Source of the DNA: an uncultured Methylophaga sp.
GTDB lineage: Bacteria > Pseudomonadota > Gammaproteobacteria > GCF-002020875
Direction: 5' to 3'
DNA length: 45,410 nt
NCBI GenBank assembly: GCA_937877715.1
Contig: CALEHW010000055.1
Location: 1-45,410, forward strand
Shown here: in pieces, positions 1 to 11,200 of the stretch
Position numbering within the stretch: position 1 is the first letter of the stretch
Layout: the number at the start of each line of letters is the position of its first letter
Program-made: the position numbers and the translations under genes
The notes under the pieces: model-generated
The model's database searches: none
Seen by the model: only the letters and a program-made list of their open reading frames with translations
Told to the model about the DNA's origin: nothing

Positions 1-278
1 GAAAGTATGACACTCCAGCGGCTAATGCTAGTCGCCGATTGCTAATATGGTTCCTTATGGTGTTAATCGGGGTGGCGGTACTAGGTTATGCGATCTTCAA
101 TGTACCTATCTTCGTGGAAGAAGTTAGAGAGCTACCAGAGTTCCTGTTCTTTTTCGGTGGAGGCACTGAGACTGTATGGACAGAGATACGGGGTATTCCT
201 GCATACAAGGATTTATTCACTTGGATGACACTGATATTCGAGCTGTATTTTGGCGCATCGCTCGCTAGACGTGGATAA
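1..278 (+). CDS. Small membrane protein, holin-like, 5' end outside window
   Basis: The frame is open from the first complete codon at position 3 to a TAA ending at 278, so the gene starts upstream of the window. The only internal start candidate (TTG at 39) has no ribosome binding site. The visible chain begins with a polar stretch (KYDTPAANASRR), then a strong membrane segment (LLIWFLMVLIGVAVLGYAIF), then a more polar middle and a second hydrophobic stretch ending ELYFGASLARRG. Size, membrane segments and a place among late genes fit a holin, but I see no decisive family motif. A terminator follows. Other small phage membrane proteins are possible. Confidence 0.5.
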   Translation, partial: KYDTPAANASRRLLIWFLMVLIGVAVLGYAIFNVPIFVEEVRELPEFLFFFGGGTETVWTEIRGIPAYKDLFTWMTLIFELYFGASLARRG

Positions 279-300
279 GCAGTAAACAAACTAACTTACG

Positions 301-325
301 AAGGGGCTATTCAGCCCCTTTTTTA
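301..325 (+). terminator. Rho-independent terminator after the holin-like gene
   Basis: GGGGCT-ATTC-AGCCCC hairpin followed directly by a run of T. It sits between the stop at 278 and the ATG at 339 and would end or weaken transcription before the internal virion genes. Confidence 0.8.
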
Positions 326-338
326 ATGGAGAAGAGAA

Positions 339-2315
339 ATGCCATCATTTGTAGCAAACCCATCTGAGATAAAGGAATTCACTCCCGGCAGTGTGTCCTC
401 TAATCAGATTATTCAGGGGCAGATGTCAGGGTTATTGGATTCAGGCAATCCTCTACTCACCAGAGCCAAGACTAAGGCAGCGCAGGCCGCCAACCAGAGA
501 GGTCTTCTCAACTCCTCGATGGGTGTACAGGCAGGGCAGGAGGCAATGCTCACAGCCGCTCTTCCAATGGCACAGTTTGATGCGACCCAGTACGCCAACC
601 AAGCCAAGTTGAATCAGGATTGGCAGAACAAGTTTGGGCTGGAGGGGAACGCCTACCAGTACCAGACGGGCCTTAAAGAGCAGGACTACCGACAGCAGAC
701 TGGTACAGGGGTATATGGGGGAGCCTCTGGCGTTGGTTTGATTGGCGCACAGACATCCGCTGCATCTCAACTACAGGCTGAGAAGGCTGATCAAGATTTG
801 GTAGCGCAGGCGCAAGCTGAAAGTCATCAAGCAGGTCTTCAGTCCACAGAGCTAGGGTTCAAGGGTACTGAGAGTGCTACACAGAGAGGACATGAGGCCG
901 GTCTACAGACCAGTCAGCAGTTATTCCAGTCCGGTGAGTCGGCTCTTGAGCGTGGCCAGAAGACCACCATGCAATCAGCTGATATCGCCTCTCAGAGAGA
1001 GCGTCTAGCTACTGAGATTGAGTCCAGAGAGCGTGTGGCGGGTCGTCAGATTACCCATGAGCAGGCATTGGCTGAGGCTGATAGACAGCTTAAAGCTCAG
1101 TTGCAGTCTAGCGAACAAACCTTCCAAGCTGGCGAGTCATTGCTTACCCGTGAACAGCAGGCAGAACAGCTGAGACTGGATATTGAGGCCAAGAAGCAGC
1201 AGTTGGCATCCGAGATCGCCTCCCGTGAGGGTATTGCGACCAATGAGATTCTTGCTCGTATGGATCTTCAGACCAAGCAGTTAAGTGCAGATGAGGCCAA
1301 GTATCTGGCGCAAATTGCTTCACAAGAAGGTATCTCAGCCGATGAGCTGGCCAATCGCTTGACTTTGAGTGCTAATGAGATCAGTTCTAAGGAGAAGATG
1401 GCAGGAAACCAAATTACCCATGAAGCTGCACTGGCAGCAGCAAAGAATAGTCTTGATACTTCTCTCCAGACTGCTCGTATTGCCTCTCAGGAGGGCATCA
1501 GTGACAAGGAGATGAAGAATAGACTGGATGTTCAGGCTATCTCTATAACGGCAGAAGAGAAGAAGTATCTGGCACAAATATCGTCTGCTGAGGGCATTAG
1601 TGAGGCTGAGTTGGCTAACCGTCTGGCATTGAATGTGGCAGATATTAAGTCCAGAGAGAAGCTCGCAGGCAATCAGATCACTCATGAGGCCGCTCTTGCC
1701 AATGCGAAAAACACCCTTGAAGTGGCATTGCAGGCTGAGAGAATTGACGCACAGAAGGAGCTTCAAACTCAAACTGAGAAGCATCAGGTTGCACTGCAAA
1801 CGCAGGCAGAGTCCTTTAAGGCATCCTTTGCGGAGCTTGAGTTTACACATAAAGGGAAACTCATATCAGAAGAGGCCAAGGAGAAGAGGATCACGATTGC
1901 TGCTGAACTGCATCAGAGGTTGTGGAATGCACAGCAACTGGAGAATCTGTCTTCTGCCAATAAGGAGAGGTTGGCGATTCTCGATAAAGACATGAAACTG
2001 GCGATTCAGGGTTCGGCATCCGCAAGTCAGATACTCACCCAGACCATGAATGCAATTGGTGATGTTTCTGCCAACAAGGATCTGAGTCAGACCGCACTGG
2101 ATAATCGTATTAAGTCCATTGTTGATAACGCTAACGCCAACCTCAAACTGATTCAGACATGGACTAAGACTGATGGTGGATCGTTTACCGAAGAGTCTAA
2201 GAGCAGGACAGGTCTAGGTATTAAGGAGTTTGATTCCGTTGGCGAATATGCGCCACCTAAGTTTACTTGGTCAGCAGAGCCTTCAGGTCGTCCATATATT
2301 CATGGCCCCAAATGA
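339..2315 (+). CDS. Internal virion / structural protein with long coiled coil
   Basis: 658 residues. ATG is preceded by GGAGAAGAGAA. The N-terminal 100 residues (NPLLTRAKTKAAQAANQRG, then a Gly/Ala/Gln-rich part) resemble N-termini of podovirus internal virion proteins. Residues about 140-600 are Glu/Gln/Ala-rich, predicted helical and repetitive; an 88-residue unit (KYLAQI..EGIS..ELANRL..AGNQITHEAALA) occurs twice. No enzyme motif or signal peptide is seen. It heads a run of overlapping virion genes ending in the giant polyvalent protein, so an ejected or head-core protein is the best reading. The class is inferred from composition and position. Confidence 0.65.
   Translation: MPSFVANPSEIKEFTPGSVSSNQIIQGQMSGLLDSGNPLLTRAKTKAAQAANQRGLLNSSMGVQAGQEAMLTAALPMAQFDATQYANQAKLNQDWQNKFGLEGNAYQYQTGLKEQDYRQQTGTGVYGGASGVGLIGAQTSAASQLQAEKADQDLVAQAQAESHQAGLQSTELGFKGTESATQRGHEAGLQTSQQLFQSGESALERGQKTTMQSADIASQRERLATEIESRERVAGRQITHEQALAEADRQLKAQLQSSEQTFQAGESLLTREQQAEQLRLDIEAKKQQLASEIASREGIATNEILARMDLQTKQLSADEAKYLAQIASQEGISADELANRLTLSANEISSKEKMAGNQITHEAALAAAKNSLDTSLQTARIASQEGISDKEMKNRLDVQAISITAEEKKYLAQISSAEGISEAELANRLALNVADIKSREKLAGNQITHEAALANAKNTLEVALQAERIDAQKELQTQTEKHQVALQTQAESFKASFAELEFTHKGKLISEEAKEKRITIAAELHQRLWNAQQLENLSSANKERLAILDKDMKLAIQGSASASQILTQTMNAIGDVSANKDLSQTALDNRIKSIVDNANANLKLIQTWTKTDGGSFTEESKSRTGLGIKEFDSVGEYAPPKFTWSAEPSGRPYIHGPK
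1299..1749 (+). repeat. 264-bp in-frame coding repeat in the internal virion protein
   Basis: Two copies begin at 1299 and 1563 (offset 264 bp, 88 codons). Both encode KYLAQI-x-S-x-EGIS-x-x-ELANRL, a KEK/REK block, AGNQITHEAALA and an NTL/NSL-x-x-x-LQ block. A partial ASQEGIS copy lies between them near 1477. The DNA has diverged while the protein pattern is kept, so duplication is old and helical periodicity appears selected. Confidence 0.75.
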
Positions 2316-2773
2316 TTCGCAAGGCCAAAGTAGAGGACATCAAGCACCTCGTCCGGTTAGCACATGAGGCGCATGAGCGCTCCATCTACAAACATCTAAA
2401 GTCGGATGAGATGGTCTTCAAGAAGACCTGTGCTTTCTCTATTGGGAGTAAGCAGATGTTCCTCTGGGTGTCTGAGAAGGATGAAGAGATTAACGGCTTT
2501 ATCTTGGGTGCAGTAGATGAGATAGGTATTCCGGGCATTAAGGGGAGAGCTGCATCTGATGTTCTCTTCTACGTAAGTGAGGGTGGTGAGGGTGTAGCTC
2601 TTGCCAAGAGGTTCATCAGGTGGGGGTGGGATCAGCCTAATGTTGAGATGGTTGGCATCACCAATAGTTCAGGTATTGAAACAGAGAGAGTAAATAAGTT
2701 GATAGAAAGAATGGGGATGACCCCCACCGTAACCACATTCACGCAATTCAAAGAGAGCATAAGTCATGAGTAA
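2312..2773 (+). CDS. GNAT-family N-acetyltransferase
   Basis: 153 residues from the ATG at 2312, which overlaps the preceding stop as ATGA. The frame is open further upstream, but that part lies inside the previous gene. The start MIRKAKVEDIKHLVRLAHEA is the typical GNAT opening, the middle has the strand pattern FLWVSEKDEEINGFILGAV, and the end has a helix plus GMTPT-x-TTF. Small GNAT proteins are often found beside phage internal virion genes. The substrate is unknown; modification of a virion or host protein is a guess. Confidence 0.75.
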   Translation: MIRKAKVEDIKHLVRLAHEAHERSIYKHLKSDEMVFKKTCAFSIGSKQMFLWVSEKDEEINGFILGAVDEIGIPGIKGRAASDVLFYVSEGGEGVALAKRFIRWGWDQPNVEMVGITNSSGIETERVNKLIERMGMTPTVTTFTQFKESISHE

Positions 2774-3851
2774 TCCAGTAAAGAAGATTTTCAAAGGCGT
2801 TAAAAAAGTGTTTAAGAAGGTCGTAAAAATCGTTAAGAAGGTGCTACCGATTGTTGTAGCAGCAGCGGCCATCTATTATGGAGGCTATGCTTTAGCCAAC
2901 GGAACCCTGACGGGATCGGGGACGCATTTATCTTCGATGATCACGGGAGGGGGGATGGGACAGGGCGGCTCCCTGTTCGTCCCCGGAGCAGGATCTAATG
3001 CTGCCAACATGCTTGTAGGTCAAGGTGGTGTAGGTCAGGGCTGGCTAGGCGGCTCTGGATTCCCCGGTATGGGAACCCAAGAAGGTATCGCTACCATCAA
3101 CAATACCACAGCTCTAAACACTGAGGTTGCGTCCAATGTTGCCATGACCGAATCAGTAGATGCTGCTGGTAACTTTACTGATCTGGGTCAGGTTTCGACT
3201 ACCCCTAGTGCGCCAATTGATCCTGCAACAGTGGCTAATGCTTCTCCAGCAGATTTTGCACCTACCAATCAGATGTCTCCTCTAACGGAACAGCCAGTTT
3301 ATGATTCTTCAGTGAATGCAATGGGATCGGGCGCACCTGATACGACAATGATGGCGAGTGATCCGTACACAGCACAGATGACAGGGACTCCTACAACCGG
3401 AGGGACGTTTGCTGAAGATTTTGCAATTCAATCTGGGCAAAATTCGAATGTGTTTTCTGAAGCAAGCTCGTCATTTGGTGCGCCACCGGCCCCATCGGCA
3501 GCACTGACTACGCCTCCTCCTATGCCAAACGTAGGATTGAGTTACCAAGAGCAATACTTCAAGAACAAGATATTAGCAGAGCAGGCAACCAAGGAAGCTG
3601 CTGCTAATGCTCCTTGGTACAGCAAGGCATGGAGTGGTCTTGGTGACTACGGGAAGATGGCAGCAGTTCAAACTGGAGGCAATATGCTTACAGGATATGC
3701 TCAGGGTGAAGCTCAAGAAGAAGAGAATCGCAGAACTGATCAGAAAGAACAGGATTCTCGTAATCGTCTGAACGCACAACGCTATGGTACTTATCAATAT
3801 GTTCCCGGAGTAGGTATTCAGTACGTGCCGTGGAACCCAGCAACAATATAA
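2766..3851 (+). CDS. Internal virion protein with basic amphipathic N-terminus
   Basis: 361 residues, overlapping the GNAT gene by 8 bases. Residues 1-27 are strongly basic with alternating Lys and aliphatic residues (VKKIFKGVKKVFKKVVKIV), followed by a hydrophobic Ala/Val stretch (LPIVVAAAAIYYGGYAL). That pattern suits membrane insertion during DNA ejection. The middle (40-270) is Gly/Ser/Thr/Pro-rich and low-complexity. The last 90 residues are charged and helical. No catalytic motif is seen. The role as an ejection protein is inferred from neighbours and the membrane-active N-terminus. Confidence 0.55.
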   Translation: MSNPVKKIFKGVKKVFKKVVKIVKKVLPIVVAAAAIYYGGYALANGTLTGSGTHLSSMITGGGMGQGGSLFVPGAGSNAANMLVGQGGVGQGWLGGSGFPGMGTQEGIATINNTTALNTEVASNVAMTESVDAAGNFTDLGQVSTTPSAPIDPATVANASPADFAPTNQMSPLTEQPVYDSSVNAMGSGAPDTTMMASDPYTAQMTGTPTTGGTFAEDFAIQSGQNSNVFSEASSSFGAPPAPSAALTTPPPMPNVGLSYQEQYFKNKILAEQATKEAAANAPWYSKAWSGLGDYGKMAAVQTGGNMLTGYAQGEAQEEENRRTDQKEQDSRNRLNAQRYGTYQYVPGVGIQYVPWNPATI

Positions 3852-3862
3852 GGAGATATCTA

Positions 3863-4381
3863 ATGGGACTACTTAATCATCCGCAGCAAGCGTCAGAGCA
3901 AACTGAGCCTGCATCACCAGAAGAGCAGAAAGAGTATGACGATGTAGTAAATACTGCGACTGCGTTTATCTTTGACAAAGAGTCAAATGACAAGATCGTT
4001 AAGATGATGCAAGAGGCGGAAGATCCTGCAACAGTTGTTGCCAATCTAACTGCTTCTGTTGGTGAGGCGTATGAGAACCGTAACGGCGCAATCTCTGATG
4101 AGGTTGTTCAGGACGCCGCTGCTGAGGTAATCGAGATTCTGTTTGATCTTGGTGAGAAGGCTGGTGCTTGGGAGACCACAGAGGAGCTTATGGAGACCGC
4201 ACTCTTTAAGGTATATGAGATGTGGGGTGAAAGCCATGAGGAGGACATAAAAGCAGCCTCAAGTGAGATGGCACAGCAGTTCCAGTCTATCTCTCCAGAG
4301 ACGGTTAATCAGGCAATGAATCAACTTACCCGTAAGAATCCTGTAGCTGAGGGTGTACAGAGTGCAACCGGAGCATACTAA
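3863..4381 (+). CDS. Acidic virion-associated protein, unknown function
   Basis: 172 residues. ATG at 3863 is chosen because AAGGAG lies 7 bases upstream; a start at 3830 would sit inside the previous gene. The protein is acidic and mostly helical (KEYDDVVNTATAFIFDKES near the N-terminus), with no membrane segment or enzyme motif. Its stop overlaps the next ATG as TAATG. The position among internal virion genes suggests a minor virion protein or assembly factor. Confidence 0.6.
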   Translation: MGLLNHPQQASEQTEPASPEEQKEYDDVVNTATAFIFDKESNDKIVKMMQEAEDPATVVANLTASVGEAYENRNGAISDEVVQDAAAEVIEILFDLGEKAGAWETTEELMETALFKVYEMWGESHEEDIKAASSEMAQQFQSISPETVNQAMNQLTRKNPVAEGVQSATGAY

Positions 4382-5184
4382 TGGCTAGTTTGGGACTATT
4401 AGGGGCGATTGGTGGGGCAGGTAAGGGGCTTTCCGAGTCTGCTGCTACCATGTGGAAACTCAAAGCACTGGATGAGCGTGACAAACGCTTGGCTGAGCTT
4501 GAAGATCGCAGAGCTATGATGAAGATTGATGCTGATGATCGCAGGGTTGAAAGAAAGGCCGAGCTTAAAAAGCAAGAGTTTATTAAAACTGGTACTGGGG
4601 ACACTATTGGCTCGTTTGATGAAGAGGGCATCTTCACGGAAGCGTATGTTAATCCTAATAAGGCCGAGAATAAACTTGATGCAGAGACCAAGGCTCAGGT
4701 GGAGCTACATAAAAATCTCACTACTACCTTATCTAAGGGGGGTGAGTATAGTATGGAAACAGAGGTCACTAAACAGTTAAAGCATGAACGTGACGCACTT
4801 ACTAACACTTTGATAAGTAAAGGGGTGTTGCCGGAGACGGTGACTAGAGAGGCTCCACTAACAACTGCCCCGGGGCGAACAATTCAACGAGGGGAGTTTG
4901 AGCCTGCTGAGGCTGATTGGGTCAGTGATACTTTAGGGGCCAAATATGGTTCTGGAGAGATCCAAGACATGATTAAGCAGGCAAAAGCCCATGTTACTAC
5001 GGGAGATTATAAAAACCGTACGGAATTACGAAAAGCTCTCGGAGATACTGTCCCTGTACAGGTGGTAGCTCAGATTCTTGATGCGGTATTCCCTGAAGGG
5101 AACGGACTGCTGAATGCGGAACAACCGCTCAAAGTATCCCCAACACAACCCAAGCCTACCGGGGTTGTGGACCCTTTCAAGTAA
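4381..5184 (+). CDS. Virion-associated protein, unknown function
   Basis: 267 residues. It starts with a glycine-rich hydrophobic patch (MASLGLLGAIGGAGKGLSES), then a charged Arg/Lys/Glu helix (WKLKALDERDKRLAELEDRR), then a mixed C-terminal half. The start overlaps the previous stop by one base. The glycine-rich N-terminus plus helix recalls small proteins ejected with podovirus DNA, but no family is recognised. It is the last gene before the giant polyvalent gene, from which a long hairpin separates it. Confidence 0.55.
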   Translation: MASLGLLGAIGGAGKGLSESAATMWKLKALDERDKRLAELEDRRAMMKIDADDRRVERKAELKKQEFIKTGTGDTIGSFDEEGIFTEAYVNPNKAENKLDAETKAQVELHKNLTTTLSKGGEYSMETEVTKQLKHERDALTNTLISKGVLPETVTREAPLTTAPGRTIQRGEFEPAEADWVSDTLGAKYGSGEIQDMIKQAKAHVTTGDYKNRTELRKALGDTVPVQVVAQILDAVFPEGNGLLNAEQPLKVSPTQPKPTGVVDPFK

Positions 5185-5203
5185 CTTCTATTTGTTCTCC
5201 CTC

Positions 5204-5240
5204 AATAACCCTCTACTGGCTCCTCTGGTAGAGGGTTATT
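5204..5240 (+). terminator. Perfect 13-bp hairpin before the giant gene
   Basis: AATAACCCTCTAC and its exact complement GTAGAGGGTTATT are separated by 11 bases. There is no T-run beyond the final ATT, so it may be a weak terminator, a processing site or an mRNA stabiliser between the 5184 stop and the 5262 start. Confidence 0.55.
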
Positions 5241-5261
5241 CCATCTGAGACAGGATTCGCT

Positions 5262-8200
5262 ATGCCCACCCTAAAAGAATTTATCACAAAGGCTGCACCA
5301 CTCAACCCAGCTCTATCTGAGGATGACCTCACCCAATACTGGGAAGAGAACTACGTCCAAGATGACATTACCCCCGCAACCGATTCACCAGAGTCTCCTA
5401 CATGGGAGGAGTTCCAAGTAAAGGCTGCCCCTCTCAACCCTGAGATGAGTCCCCGTGAGCTGAACGATTACTGGAAGTCTGAGTATGGGGTGGAGACTCC
5501 AGAGCCTCCATCATATTGGGATGCTATTGGTTCTATGTTCAGTCAGGCTGCGGACGTTGGGTTTGAATCTCCATTCCCTGAAAAGATTGATGCACCTGTT
5601 GCGCCTACCGTAGAGATCGGCAATCAAAAGCTGTTCAAGACTGATGGCGCAGTATCGGCCACCTCATGGGCGGACGAGGCAGTAAAGATCCAGTCTCAGA
5701 TTGATGCGGGTGAGATTACAGATGTAGTTGGTCGTGATCTAACTAAACGCCTTGAGTTCGCTAATAAGATGGCGGAAGAGGAGAAGTTCTTCGCTCAAGA
5801 TCCGTCTATATTAGATAAGGCTAAATCAGCAGGGTTGAACCTCGTCAGTGGAATAGTAAACACCACAGCGAGTATCCTGCAAGGGCATGAAATATCCGCA
5901 TTAGATACTGATTGGGGCCGCCTGTCCAACATGGCGAAAACAGACCTTGACGTATCAACAGCTACCCCATTACAGCTCGAAGCATTAAAGATACGAAAGG
6001 TTGAGGCTGAAAGGCTACGTGAGAAGCTCACCTCCAAAGATGGGATGAAGGACTATTTCACCGGATCTGACTGGATAAAGAGTGCTGCCCCTGATCTGGA
6101 GAAGCTAGACCCAAGATTAAAAAGATCCTTTGGGTGGAGTAAGGTTCCTAATGCGTTTGGTTCTGCCACTACGTTCATGGGCGTAACTGCTGCGTTAAAC
6201 TTCGCCACCCGTGGTAAGGCTGGGCCAATTGGTAATGTAGCCTCTATTGCTACGATGGGTTCTCTTGCCCAAGGTGCGAGTGAGTTTGAAGAAGCACTCA
6301 ACGATCCTAACGCCTCATTCGAGGATGCTCTTGATTCCTACGCAGTAGGTCGTCTGGTCGGTACTTCTGAGGCATTTCCTCTAGCTAGAATTCTAAATCG
6401 ACTGGACAAGGCTTCAGCCGGAACAGTTAAGAAGGCTGTTAAGAATATGCTGGTTGAAGGTACTGAGGAGGCACTTCAGGAAACCTTCCAAACAGTAATG
6501 AGCAATCTCGTTAAGAGCGATATTGTTGGCTACAACCCAGATCAGAAGACATGGGTGAATGCGGAAGATGGGGCAGCAGTTGGATTTACCACAGGTACGA
6601 TTCTGTCATTCCTTGGTTCACTTGTCGCTGGTAAGCGGATGCGTAACTTCGGCAAAGAGATGGATGCTCAAGTTGCAGACACTGATCTCAGTGGTCGTGC
6701 CGAACAAGCAGCAACCGATCTGCTAAATCCTCAAAGCTATGACAGCGACATCCTTCCCCCGGATGCCCCACCAATCCCTGTTCCAGAGTCTGAACTAGGC
6801 GATACCACAATAGATATACCTCAACAACCAGCAGTACCTATGTTCGGTACTCCTGAACCATCTGCGGATATACCTCAACAACCCGATACATTAGACCTAC
6901 TCAAGCAGGCAGTAGCTATCCCTCTCCCTGACCCTGTACCCTCTGTTGGAGACACTACTGAACGTAGTGATCTTGATAGTCTTTTGGCAGAAGAGTTACA
7001 GCTATCGGAGCAGCTTAATCAGGCGGCTCAGGTATTCTCCCCCCAAGAGGAGTATCCACGTCTTGCCATAGATGACACTGAGATTGTGCCAGAGGATGCG
7101 ACTTTACGGACTGAAACCCTCCCATCTCTCCCTCCAGAGGGATATGCGCCATCTACCCAAGAAGGAGAGATGGAGCCATTACTTCCTGTAGATCAACCAA
7201 CTACCGATAGTATTGAAACTGATTTCTCATCATTGCAGATTGTTGAGGTTCCTGTTGATGAGTTACAACTCTCTGAGGATGTGCCACAATTCAAGTCAGG
7301 TGCGGATGAGTCTGGTGTTATTGACCCATTAGGCGGGACTTTTGACCGAACTGGAGTTGGACCCATCCAGATATGGGTTCGAGAGAACGGTGATAAAGAG
7401 GTGATTTCTGGTCGTCATCGTCTGGACTTGGCTCAAAGAAGTGGGGAAGAGACCATTCCTGCACAGTATCACTACGAGAGTGCGGGGTTTGATCAAAAAC
7501 AGGCAGCATCTTTGGATGCAACGCTAAACATTAGAGATGAGCAAGGTGAGGTACAAGATTATGTCGAATTTTTCAGAAACTCCTCAATCACGCAAGAACA
7601 TGCAGAGGAACAGGGACTTCTGGCGAGAGCAAAAGGAAAAATGGGGTACGGAATTGCTACACAAGGAGATGATGTCCTTGTCGAAGCGCATCGTTCCGGT
7701 TCCATCACAAATCAACAAGCCTTCCGGATATCCTCAGCAGCACCTAATAATGCCAGACTCCAAACCCTCGGACTAATACAACTTCAAAACAAGAAGTCTC
7801 TTGAGTATACCGAGAATATAATCCGGGCCGTCCAGTCTATGGGCGGAGAATCAGATGCTTCTCAGGGAGATATGTTTGGGTTAGACGATTCGGCTGTCAA
7901 AGAGGCTGAGGCACTTGCACAGGCTGCATCAAACAAGCAGAAAGATATACAAGCAAGAATTACAGCAGGGAAGGGGGCAGCAAAGAACCCCGGAGAAGCA
8001 AAGAAATTAGGTATTGATGTGAGGGACGCAAGGAGCGTTCTGAAACAAATCGCAGAGTTACGAGCAGAGAAAGATCGTTGGAGTAATTGGCATACAGATC
8101 CGGAGTTAGTGGCAGAACTACGAGATGATGCTGGGCTTGAGCAGCAGGAGGAGTCTTTTAATCTTGATACCCAGACTGAGGGATCGCTACAGCAGCAGGA

Positions 8201-11200
8201 AGAACAGCAGGCCGAGGCTCAGACCAAGGAAGATGCAGACAAAGAGGTAGAAGGATTTGACCTCACTGGGCAGAATGTGCCTACCGATGAGAGTATGGAT
8301 CAGGGCGATCTGCTGGCACAACCAGAAGAACCAACAGTAAATCGTGGAACAGTAGGAATGATGCTTGCCACCGATGAGGTGGTAACAACCCAAACCGGGA
8401 GAGAGACTACTCCCTTCCCTACACTCAAATTTGGTACTAATCGACAGGCAACGAATACAGATAAACGTGTAGTAGCGTGGTTGGTCAATAATGCGATTAA
8501 CGAGGCTAAATCCAGAGGGGATGAGTTCAATACTCACCAATTCGAGGCAATTAACCTCAAGAATGTATCTAAGGCAGATAAGGATTCTGCTGAAGAGTAC
8601 CTGTTTGGCGATTCTATTGTGCCGAGTGTTCCAAAGATACTCAAACCGTTAATTCCGGAAACAGAGCAGACTACCCCTCAAGTAACGCCCGAGCTAACTA
8701 AATCAGGTACACCATATAAATCCCAACAGTCTGCGCAGACTGCGCTCAAACTTCGCAGGGAGTATTCCCCTGAAACCCATGAGATAGTGGAAGTAGATGG
8801 TGGGTTTGGGGTTGTGAAAAAGGTAGAGGGGCTTCCGATTTCAACCAAGCCACTCTCCTCCTCAGTGGCCTCCAAGGAGTCGGAAGCCCCACCAATTCAA
8901 CCGAAAGGACTGCAGCCCACTTTCCGTAACCCAGATAATTACGAAGAGACGTGGACTGGTAGAGGCCGTTCTCCTGCATGGGTGAATCAGGCTGAGAAGA
9001 AGTATGGTGGTCGAGATAAGTTAAGGATTGTAAATCAGGAGACTGAAACCAGTGTAGCCAAAAAGACTACTTCCACCCCTAAACAGATTGAATCACTAAT
9101 CGAACAGTACAACGCTACTGGCCGAGTAGCTTTTTATTACCCTCGCAAGAAGGAAATCTCCCTTAATGGTGGCCGAGCCATGAAAGAGGTTGACGCAATA
9201 GGGAGAATGCGTGAGGTGCTTGCTGGAGAAAAGGACACCTCTGCTACAACCAAACCAGAAACAACAGACAGTAACCCTATGCGGGATGTCTTGAAGAAGT
9301 ACATTAAAAACATCCAAGGCATTAACAACCTCTACGGTAAGCAAAATGCTGCTACCCGTCAGGCACTAATGAGTGAATTAACGGGTAAGAAGGTTCCGAA
9401 GGTACAAGCCGGGATTACTGCCCTCAAAGCTAAGGTGTTTGAGGTGTCTGGTATTGACACTATAGGTGGAAAGGACACACTAGCTCAAAGGGAGAAAAGG
9501 TTTGATGCTTGGTTAGCTGCTGCTGAAGAAGTACCGACTAACACAACCACTGAGTTACTGGAGTCTTATGCACAGGAACAGGATGCAGTAGCAACAGACT
9601 GGGCTTCCCGTGAATATAAGGACAATGATAAGACTATTGATCTATCCAACAATGAGTTAAGTGGCAAGGGCTACAACACTATTGGAAATATCAATGCTGG
9701 TCGCAGAGCGAGGAAGGTTGACGAGGCGAAAGGTAATGCCAAACTTGCTCGGCAGATGGTTGAGAGACTCCGCTCAGGTGAGGTGACATTAGAGAGTATT
9801 TACGAGAAAGCGCAACAGAAAGCAGAGGTGATGGATCGTAACGGACAACTTCCCGATGATTTGAGCAGTGAAGAGAAGCTCCAGTATGTTATCAATAAGG
9901 ATCTTGGAGGTGCTGGCACTTGGGGAGAGGGGACACTTGGAGCGAGGGTGATTGAGTTAGCTCAATCAGAAGCCGAGCAATCGCAAGCACATAAAGAGAA
10001 GTTCACTGACCCGGAGACCGGGGAGGTTGATCTGTTGGCTGCATTTCTTGGGGATGAGACTCAGGTTGGTAAGTCTACCGAGACCGCCAACCCTGTAGTA
10101 ACTAAACCAACGTCTACTTCCCCATCTGCACCAATTGAGGATGTTGGTGAGAAGATTGGTGGAGCGAGAAAGGATGTTTGGGGAGGTTTCCGTGACAAGG
10201 TAGAAGCTGACCTGACCGAGGATGAACTACTCAAGATGCCTCTGAGTAAAGCGTTCCCTGAACCAAATTATGAGAAACTGATAGAGCAGGGAGTTCCTGT
10301 AGAGACCCTTGCAATCATTAAGGTGATGCGTAATGAGATTCCTGCCAAAGGCCGCCAGACATGGAAGAGGAAGAGATGGGGTAAGGATGTAGCCGAGCTT
10401 CGATCTGCTGCATCCATGATGATGGATGATCCATCGTTTGCGGATAAATTCCTCTCTGGTATGCGTGATCAGAAAGGGTCGCTGAATACATTGGCAGAGC
10501 AGGTTGATTTGATGGTGGAGCTTGGCTTTCCGCAGGTTAATGCAGCCGGATACGTAATTGAGTACCAGACATTCAAGGAGAGAAACCCGGAGAGTGAGCA
10601 GTTGGAGGAGGTCTCCAAGTGGATGATCAAGGACAAGAAGAGTAAAAGAGGATGGCCGTATATTGGCAAGGGAACGGAAAGTCGTGAAGAGGCGGTCGAG
10701 GTTCTCAAGGCACATCTAGCAGTTCAGGTAACAAGACCTAAAGGTAAGAAAGCAATCGAGTTTACTGTTTACAAGTACAGAGGCAAACAGGGTAAGCGTG
10801 GCTGGATTATTGGTAAGAAGGTGGGGCGTAACCGTATTGATCTGAAGGAGGGGTTTGAGAGTTCTGCGGTGGCTCGTGAATACCTTGAAGGCAATCAGGT
10901 TGCACTTGAGGAGAAACTGACAAATCTAAAAGAGATTCCGGCTCATCGTAAAGAGAGCAACGAACCACGTCTGGGGGAGGACTATCGCCAAGGAAAGGAT
11001 GTTGGGGCAGAAGAGTTCCGAGATACTTTCGGGTTTCGTGGGGTTGAGTTCGGTAACTGGGTTGATCAAGTTAAACGTCAACAAGATATCAATGAGGCTT
11101 ATGATGGGTTGATGGATCTGGCTATCCTGCTGGATGTTCCACCCAAGGCACTCTCACTAAACAGTGAGATGGGCATTGCTTTCGGAGCGAGGGGCAGTGG

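Noticed and set aside
1335-1850. Minus-strand frame of 171 residues
   Set aside because: Leu/Cys-rich translation of the antisense of a repetitive coiled-coil gene; no start signals.
10227-10715. Minus-strand frame of 162 residues within the giant gene
   Set aside because: It is a shadow of a conserved coding region; its composition is Leu/Arg-rich without any motif.
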